Shown here: one piece after another, positions 57,263-64,000 of the stretch
How the letters are laid out: every line of letters starts with the position of its first letter
How positions within the stretch are numbered: position 1 is the first letter of the stretch
NCBI GenBank assembly: GCA_036924085.1
Contig: JAVGWX010000005.1
Coordinates: 80,802,666-80,866,665 of the forward strand
DNA: 64,000 bases
Direction: 5' to 3'
Origin: Ariolimax columbianus
Lineage: Eukaryota > Mollusca > Gastropoda > Stylommatophora > Arionidae
Position numbers and translations under genes: made by a program
The notes under the pieces: generated by a model
Seen by the model: only the letters and a program-made list of their open reading frames with translations
Database searches by the model: none
Told to the model about the DNA's origin: nothing

Positions 57263-59665
57263 TTCTTCTTTGCATTCAGGATCTTTTTGGACATGCTAAA
57301 TCTGCAGGCCAGTCGCCATGATGAAGTCTGTAGTCTTCACCAGGTCGGAGCGGCTGCCCCACAGCTTTTGTCTCAGCTCTGCACCCTCTGGCCAGGTCTG
57401 GCATCTCATTTCCCTATAGATTGGGTATTCCTGTAGAATATGCTCAGTGTTCTGGCATCCTGTTCCACATGGTCATTCATCGGTGTGTGAGATCTTCAGT
57501 CGGTACAGATGTTCAGTCGGTACAGTCTGCAGTGTCCAGTTCTCAGACGAAATAAGGTAGTTTGTTGATTTTTTTTGAGATAGTGAATTGTCTGGTGTAC
57601 TGCTTATGTTTCTGTCTTCTCTCCAATGGTGTGTATACTGATTTCTGATGATGTTCTTGATTTCTCTGTATGGTACTCGATGATTAAATTGTGCCTTTTT
57701 GCTGCCATCTTTTGCCAGAGCATCAGCTCTCTCATTTCCCGTGATTCCGCAATGGGAGGGTAGCCACTGGAGCGCTATTGTTGAGGATCTCTGAAGTTTT
57801 CCCAGTTCTGATCTGATCTCCGATAACACTGGTTCGTTGTTTGTTTTTTGTATTGTCTCTAATAGTTCTCTGCAGTCCGTGAATACAGCTATTTTTGTTG
57901 GAGGTTGCCTTTCTGTTTGAAGTATTCTCAGTGCTCGCAGGAGGGCCATCGATTCTACTTTAAGGTTTGTGGACAACTTTCCTGTTGATGGGCCTCTTCT
58001 GTTATATTTGCACTTTTGTGTCTTATGAATATGCCTCTTCCCCCGTTTCGGCCTGCTTCCTCTGGTGAACCATCTGTGTACACCTGTGTCCATTCCTTGG
58101 TATTATATTTCTCCTCAATCATTGTTTGTGCTAAAATTATCAACTCGTGGATACTGTGTTGGTCTTTTCTTCTTATTCCTGGGATCTCTGTACTTATTTC
58201 GATGTTGTTTATGTTGCAGCTTGGCTCTTCATAGTTAATAAGCATTTCTATTTCTGTAGGTTGTTTGGGAATTAGTTCTCCATATTTTTGGTGTAGGTGG
58301 TGATATATGAATGAAGCTGGTTCTCTTTAGCCTATTTTTAACTGGGTGTTTTAGTTTGATATGTATGGGATGATCAGGCATGCGTAGCATCTTTTCACTA
58401 TGTGTCAGCACTCTTTCCTCTCGTCTAGTATTTAGGGGTCTTATATTTGTATATGTTTCCATTTTCTGGATTCGTGTAGTCTTCATTCCTCCTGTTAATA
58501 TCCTTAAGCCTGAATTTTGGTTAGGCGTTCCATGTTTGTTTTTGATGCTGTGGTCCAGGCTGTCATGCCGTATTCAAGTACTGGCCTGACTGTGCCAGTG
58601 TATACATTTTTGAGGATGTTGGTATTTGCCCCCCAGCTTGTTCCGGCCAGCTTCTTCATGAGGGATAGTTTTATGGTTGCTTTTTGTTCTATCTCCTGTA
58701 TGTGTTCCCTCCATGTGAGTCTCTTGTCCATTTTAACTCTGAGATACACAGGAGTATTTTCTTGTACAAGCTCTTTGTCATTTAGAATAAGTTTTGTTAC
58801 TTCCTTGGTGTTGGACAGTGAGAAGCATGTTGTAAATGTCTTTGAGATGTTAATCTGCAATCCCCAATCTGTAACCCATTTTCCAACAGTGTCCAGTGCT
58901 GTCTGCATTCTATTTTCAGCTGTTGGTAGTTTTTCTGCAGCACTCCAAATTGCAAAATTGTCAGCGTGTAGGGCACTGGATACTTTCTTTGGGAGTTTTC
59001 CCGCTATGTCGTTTATGAACAGGATAAAGAGAGTAGGTGAGATGACGCCTCCCTGGGGTACCCCTTGTTGGAGAGTTATTCTATGGCTCAGTGATCCATC
59101 TAATTTGACTCTTGCTGTTCTGTATCAGAGGATATCTTGTATCCAGCTGTACATTCTCCCTTCTATTTTGTTGTTTAATAGTTTTAGGGGGAGTCCTTAT
59201 CTCCCTACCTTGTCAAAAGCTTTTGCCATATCCACAAAGATCGCAAGTACTTTTTCCTTACCTTGGAATGCATTTTCTATTTCTTGGGTTAGGTACACTA
59301 GTTGGTCTTCTGTGTTGTGGTTTTTCCTAAAGGCTGACTGTGAATTGAGTAGGAGATGGGTTTTTTTCCAGATGTTTTATTAGTCTTACGTTTACCATTT
59401 TTTCCATGACTTTTCCAACACAGCTGAGCAGGCTTATTGGCCTATAACTTTCCTTGCTTGTCTTGTCCTTTTTTGGTTTTCTGATGGGGATAATGATAGC
59501 CTCCCGCCGCTGGTCTGGGATCTTACCCTTGCTCCATGATTGATTGAAAATTTTCAGGAACTTTCCACATATTTCATGTATGGTGTTGCACCCACCTTAT
59601 CTGATTTCTTCATTTCATTCTCTGTCCAGCCTTGTGACCCAGACAGTTTTTCACAAACACCCCAT
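57263..59665 (-). mobile_element. LINE-B-like copy, RT and RNase H
   Basis: Minus-strand frames in order: RT motif B (LQQGVPQGGVISPTLF near 59060), a decayed HADNFAIWS at the FADD site (near 58950), then 58504-58908 (INISKTFTTCFSLS; LAGTSWGANTNILK; VRPVLEYGMTAWTTA), a connector at 58235-58486, and RNase H at 57473-58093 (TEWTQVYTDGSPEE; IALQWLPSHCGITGNERADA). The 3' tail is 'gaatgcaaagaagaagatg'. The catalytic Asp pair is partly lost (ADN), so the copy is dead. It lies within the B-C intron of zinc-finger gene 2. Confidence 0.75.
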
Positions 59666-59669
59666 TTCT

Positions 59670-60510
59670 CATACCATGATTTTTTCTTTCGTGTGCCTTG
59701 GTGAGAGCATATATCTGATACTGACAGCAGAGTTAGTATAAAAATACTATTTATTAAATGTCTCTGTTCACTGAAATATATTTGTGTCTTAATAATAGTG
59801 AGAGCTGATAAGAAACTATATTTGCTTTCTGTATTCTTGATTCAACCTCTCTAACCGTCCTACCTTTTTGTGTGAACACACTACTCAAGAAGACACTAAA
59901 TATTCAGGTGAAAATCACAAAAGCAGGTAAGATAATTAATGTCTTCTCTGTTCTGCTGATTTTCAAATCAGTTCTCATGTACACCATATGTAAATTTAAT
60001 GACAAAATAATCTACTAATAATTACTACTGATGGTAAGATTGTCTTGTCTTTTTATATGAGTTTCTAATTTGACACTTTGAACCCCAGACCTAAAAATGT
60101 TGGTTTGTGAATATAGTCCATTCCCTGAGCGAGCCACTGATATTTCAGTAACTAACACCTACTTTACATAGGTTGCTGGGCATGAAATATGTGTAAAATA
60201 TTGTGACATCAGAAAGCACACACATTTTCTGGAGAATTACCTTAAAATAGCAATTTCATGATTGATGTCATTTTGCTGTTTTTATTGTTTTCAACAATTA
60301 AATAATCTACATACTTAAAAATGAATGTGTTAATGACTTTCCATTGAAAAATATAAATGTAGGAAGATTGTCTTAAAGTTTTACCCAAATAGGTACAGTA
60401 ATTTCAAATATGCATGTTTAAATGAATGCACGAGAAGTTTACATATTCCTATAGGTCTAGTATGAGAATACCACATGTTTTCCCAAAGAACCTATGTAAT
60501 CTTTATAAGA
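59670..60510. other. Intronic DNA, nothing recognised
   Basis: AT-rich, no supportable feature. Confidence 0.35.
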
Positions 60511-60516
60511 TTGTTG

Positions 60517-60790
60517 GGAAATCTTCTTCGGTATTCGTCCTGAAAAGGAAGTTTATGACGTGTTGTAGTTTACAGTTAGGCTGTGATATCTGCCCGTTTC
60601 AGTCAAACACATCCGGTTTCAGCAGATCATTTTTGGGACTGGGTTTACCTTCCCTCTTCAATCTTTATCTCTTAGCTAGGCTGCAGTCTGTTTCTAGGGC
60701 CTGCCACTTGTAGGCGAAATAGGGTCTTATTCAGTTATGGGTCATTGACCCTGATGCAAACAGCCAGCCATGAGTTGCTGCTGTATCTTG
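60517..60790 (-). mobile_element. SINE1 copy
   Basis: Starts (element 3' end) with 'cttcttcggtattcgtcctg', then 'gtagtttacagttaggctg', core 'gatatctgcccgtttcagtc' and the 5' part with 'tgatgcaaacagccagccat'. Non-coding, no clear Pol III boxes seen. Confidence 0.65.
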
Positions 60791-60986
60791 GGCCCTATTG
60801 GAAAATGAACAGCAAAAATATCTAGAATTTAGGCAGAAGGTACATATGTTATAAAATCAGGAAAACTTGGTACGGAGAAGGCTTTGTATTTCTAAACAAC
60901 AATCATTAAAACTGATACATTGACTCTGTAGAATGGATGACTTGAACATGTTTAGACTGTAAGACTAACTGTCCAGAACATACTAC

Positions 60987-61063
60987 CTCAGCATTATCAA
61001 CATAAATGATGGGTCTATGCTCTGGGCAGTCTCCTTCATATTTCAGCTTGCACTCATCACAAT
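60987..61063 (-). CDS. Zinc-finger gene 2, exon B (77 bp, Cys-rich knuckle)
   Basis: Acceptor 'tatttccag' and donor 'gtagta' flank 77 bp. With exon A's last base it reads YCDECKLKYEGDCPEHRP and ends in VDNAE. One knuckle Cys of gene 1 (the residue before EG) is Tyr here, and HGP has become HRP. Length and phase equal those of gene 1. Confidence 0.8.
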
Positions 61064-61186
61064 CTGGAAATAAGGGGTGATATATAATAAAAGACTTATT
61101 ACAGTGAAAGAACTGATTCATTTTCCATTACATCTATGCCCCATTAACTCAAAAGTTACTTGTCCTTTGAATGGAATATACATATG

Positions 61187-61500
61187 AGGTGTGTTCAAAA
61201 AGTAACAAACCTAATTTTTTCAGTGGAAACAAATGATACATGGGTGTTGTTCGGCAGGGGCCATCATGTGCATGCGAGAATTTTTTCCATGCCCGCAGAT
61301 TGCATCAGTCACTAGTAGTCAACCTTTCAGTATTAAGTGTAGTGAGCACCCATAAGGTTTTCATTCACTACGAAATGGCAAAAAGAATTGAGCAGCTGTG
61401 TTGCATCAAATTTTGCCAAAATCTAACCAATACCCAAGTGGAAACCATTCTAAAGATTCAACAGGCTCTTTCGGTGACAATGCCATGAGCATCACACAAA
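61187..61500 (+). mobile_element. Mariner-like element, 5' part
   Basis: A terminal-like 'ggtgtgttcaaaaagtaac' (61190) is followed by a frame MAKRIEQLCCIKFCQNLTNT then VETILKIQQA, which shifts frame to FGDNAMSITQM, the start of a mariner transposase. After about 61500 the similarity stops, so only the 5' end remains. Confidence 0.65.
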
Positions 61501-61639
61501 TGAATTCGTTGCATGCGGGAAGCCAAACATGTTACACAGAAGATGAAAGATGCCATCACCGTACATCTGTACAAGCAAAAGGGCAAATGCCAATTCTGTG
61601 ATAATCACATAGATATCTCCATACTATTGATTTTGAATA

Positions 61640-62470
61640 AAGTTCTGTAGTCTAACTGTAGTCTAAATGACCATCTGGACTGAGACTGACTATTCCCAGA
61701 GAGCCAGTATGGATTCCGGGTGGGTCGTGGAGCAACCAAAATGAATTTCGCAGCATGACAAATTAAGTAAAAGTGCTAGGAACAGCATCGTGACCTGTAC
61801 ATAACCTTTGTGGACTTATCTAAGGCCTTTGACACTGTATACAGAAGTAGGCTATGCCAAATGTGGGTGTTTGGTGAAATTCATTACAATGATCTGCCAA
61901 TTCCATGACGGCATGGTTCCACAATGAGAGGGAGCCAGGTTGTGTTCTAGCACCCCTACTGTTTACTGGTTCAGTGGGCTGGCCGTGTTGTTTGCATGTC
62001 CGACTATTGCCTAAGTAACTCTTTTATGATGCTCTCATGATAGGCAAGTCTTCATCATGCGTGTAAAGAAGAGACGCAAAGTTTTGATAAATGACTCTTG
62101 AAATGTATCTATATTGATGGTGTCTCTTGAGACTCGCTTGCACCGGACTGCTCAACCTGGCACTCTGTAATAACACAAGGTGCTCGCCTGGCTCAGCAGA
62201 AAATCACTGATTCAACGAGGGAAAAACAGGCCACCCGAAAGGTCACCATGTCAAATGCCCTGACTGCCAACGCCATCCATGTGTGTCCCTTGTGTGCTAA
62301 GGTGCGCAGATATAGGACATGACTGCAGATTCACGTGCAGACCTATTCACAGCTATGTCTGTCCACACAAATCTGATGCCATCTCCATCTTTGTTCATGA
62401 TGGGCAAATACTACTATCTACAAAAATTAACAATCTGCAAAGAAATGAAAATAACCGAAGAAAAGATATA
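61640..62470 (+). mobile_element. APE-type LINE fragment
   Basis: Plus-strand pieces give SQYGFRVGRGATKMNFAA, then DLYITFVDLSKAFDTVYRS (RT motif A near 61820), and near 62250-62340 a C-terminal part with KCPDCQRHPCVSLVC and IGHDCR-like residues. Motifs B and C are not found. Broken and inactive. Confidence 0.6.
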
Positions 62471-62596
62471 ATATAATGGGTTAAGAAGAACTGAGAAAAA
62501 CTTGTGAAATGAAAACAAAAGAAAAAGGTTTAGCAAAGGTTTACAATAAGCATATTAAGGATACATGGGACTTTAGAGAGTAACATCAGGGTTGGG

Positions 62597-63160
62597 TCAA
62601 ACATACTGGCCGAGACCCCACCTCATGCCTAGATCTAGTGAAACATACTGGCCAAGACCCCACCTCATGCCTGGATCTAGTGAAACATACTGACCAAGAC
62701 CCCACCTCATGCCTGGATCTAGTGAAACATACTGGCCAAGACCCCACCTCATGCCTGGATCTAGTGAAACATACTGGCCAAGACCCCACCTCATGCCTGG
62801 ATTTAGTGAAACATACTGACCAAGACCCCACCTCATGCCTGCATCTAGTGAAACATACTGGCCAAAACCCGACCTCATGCCTGGATCTAGTGAAACATAC
62901 TGGCCAAGACCCCACCTCATGCCTGAATCTAGTGAAACATACTGACCAAGACCTCACCTCATGCCTGAATCTAGTGAAACATACTGACCAAGACCCCCAC
63001 CTCATGCCTGAATCTAGTGAAACATACTGGCCAAGACTCCACCTCATGCCTAGATCTAGTGAAACATACAGGCCAAGACCCCACCTCATGCCTGGATCTA
63101 GTGAAACATACTGGCCAAGACCCCCATCTCACATCTAGGTCATGTGAAACATGCTGTCCA
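62597..63160. repeat. 42-bp minisatellite, about 13 copies
   Basis: Monomer 'gaaacatactggccaagacc' + 'ccacctcatgcctggatctagt'. Because 42 is divisible by three, each monomer encodes 14 residues and open frames run through the array on both strands (for example 62638-63138 and 62586-63089); I treat these as artefacts. A few units have one extra C, which shifts the frame. It lies in the A-B intron of zinc-finger gene 2. Confidence 0.85.
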
Positions 63161-63300
63161 AGATTCAACCTCACGTTCTGTAGTGTTCCTGGAAACAGGT
63201 TGTGTCACAGCGAGTCTGACCAACAAGATGAAGATCACATTGTGATCGCGATAGTGGTGAGCCTACTGAGAGGACTCACATTGCAGTACAACTAGGTGGA
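63160..63300 (-). mobile_element. SINE1-related flank of the 42-bp minisatellite
   Basis: On the minus strand 'tcttgttggtcagactcgct' and 'acaacctgtttccagga' correspond to 'cttgttagccagactgttgt' and 'cagcctgtttccagga' at 46340-46400, directly beside the array, as expected if the array grew inside a copy of that repeat. Confidence 0.55.
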
Positions 63301-63530
63301 CTCAGAAATGCTTCGAGGTGTAAAAAGAGCCACTGTAAACCACTACCAAAGTAACACAGACAAGAGTCAAATGAACTCAGCACAAGTAGCCTTGAACAAC
63401 AACAATTAAGGGTACATAGCAAAGACAACTATAAATTTAATATTCTACAAGTGACATCAATGAAATAAGTTCTGAAAACAAATAATGACAAAATGTCAAT
63501 AGAAACTTCACAGACTAGCAGCTCACTTAC

Positions 63531-63663
63531 ACATAGAACTGTCCTCATAAGGAAACACAATGGTCATGGAACTGGTTGTGTTATGTTTGATATAAGGATA
63601 CATGTTAACATCTCCTATTCTTCCACCATCATCAAATCGTGCTTCCGTACTCACTGTGTCACT
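63531..63663 (-). CDS. Zinc-finger gene 2, exon A (133 bp)
   Basis: Acceptor 'ttattttcag' and donor 'gtaagtgag' flank 44 codons plus one base, from SDTVSTEARFDDGGR to IVFPYEDSSM. About half the residues match exon A of gene 1. It begins in phase 0, and the upstream exon is beyond 63663, possibly outside the window. Confidence 0.8.
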
Positions 63664-63669
63664 CTGAAA

Positions 63670-64000
63670 ATAATATTTTCTATGAAAGCTATAAATATTT
63701 CACATTTCTAGATCAAACTGGAGATGGCATGCCCTTTTTTTCTCTCAATATGGACAGGTTTTATGTTGCATAAAAGAGCATCAGTACAAAAAAATAGACA
63801 AAAGTCACACCTACAGTAAGCTCTATCATAAAATGAGCATCACAGTAAAGGCAAACTTCGCCATGCAGTCAACAATCAATCAAAACCTATTATGCTCCCA
63901 GCAAAGTACAGGTCTTCAACAAACACATGCCAAATCTTCTTGTCTAGGGTCTAGCTACCATTCAGCCCATGTTATCCCTATACTTTTTAGTTCTCTTTTA
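63670..64000. other. Nothing recognised
   Basis: Intronic or 5' sequence of gene 2 up to the window edge; no exon seen. Confidence 0.35.

Noticed and set aside
62586..63138. Overlapping 166- and 167-residue open frames on both strands with 14-residue repeats
   Set aside because: They come from a 42-bp minisatellite whose period is a multiple of three; no other coding evidence exists.

Overview
The window is eukaryotic, metazoan nuclear DNA: AT-rich, intron-bearing and packed with decayed non-LTR retrotransposons (LINEs), SINEs and minisatellites. Nothing prokaryotic is visible. The only taxonomic clue is an 18S rRNA fragment whose variable region 4 looks lophotrochozoan, perhaps molluscan; this is a weak inference.

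Host genes. Two paralogous C2H2 zinc-finger genes lie in tandem on the minus strand. Reading splice sites by eye gives the same four-exon 3' part for both: exon A 133 bp, B 77 bp, C 124 bp, then a long finger exon, with matching phases. Gene 1 is 13865-13997, 10404-10480, 9930-10053 and 4343-6267 (17 full fingers). Gene 2 is 63531-63663, 60987-61063, 55239-55362 and 48779-50073 (10 fingers). Exons A and B together encode a Cys-rich knuckle ending in CPEHGP, like the one before the PR/SET domain in PRDM proteins, but no SET domain is visible. Further 5' exons must exist.

Repeats. The introns and the 34 kb between the genes are a TE graveyard: an RNase H-bearing LINE family (here LINE-A) and relatives (B, D), CR1-like elements (F), several RTE/APE-type families (C, E, G, H), a core-domain SINE (SINE1), a short SINE2, tRNA-derived SINEs, mariner-like remnants, a hAT-like inverted-repeat element, a diverged local duplication and two minisatellites. 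Family letters are local labels only.

Centre of the window (27.77-40.19 kb). A CR1-like element is the host for a stack of nested insertions whose target-site duplications can be read. The largest insert (28933-36062) is a chimera: about 640 bp of GC-rich rDNA 5' external transcribed spacer, about 1.2 kb of the 18S 5' part, then a LINE-A copy ending in (GAA)n, all bounded by a perfect 15-bp duplication. It therefore arrived as one unit, most simply as a reverse-transcribed pre-rRNA/LINE transcript. LINE-A's own leader also carries a second, diverged 18S-like segment, which suggests a link between this LINE and 18S rDNA. This is the most unusual object here.

Limits: all boundaries of decayed elements are approximate, family names come from motif recognition only, and no alignment or database search was run.
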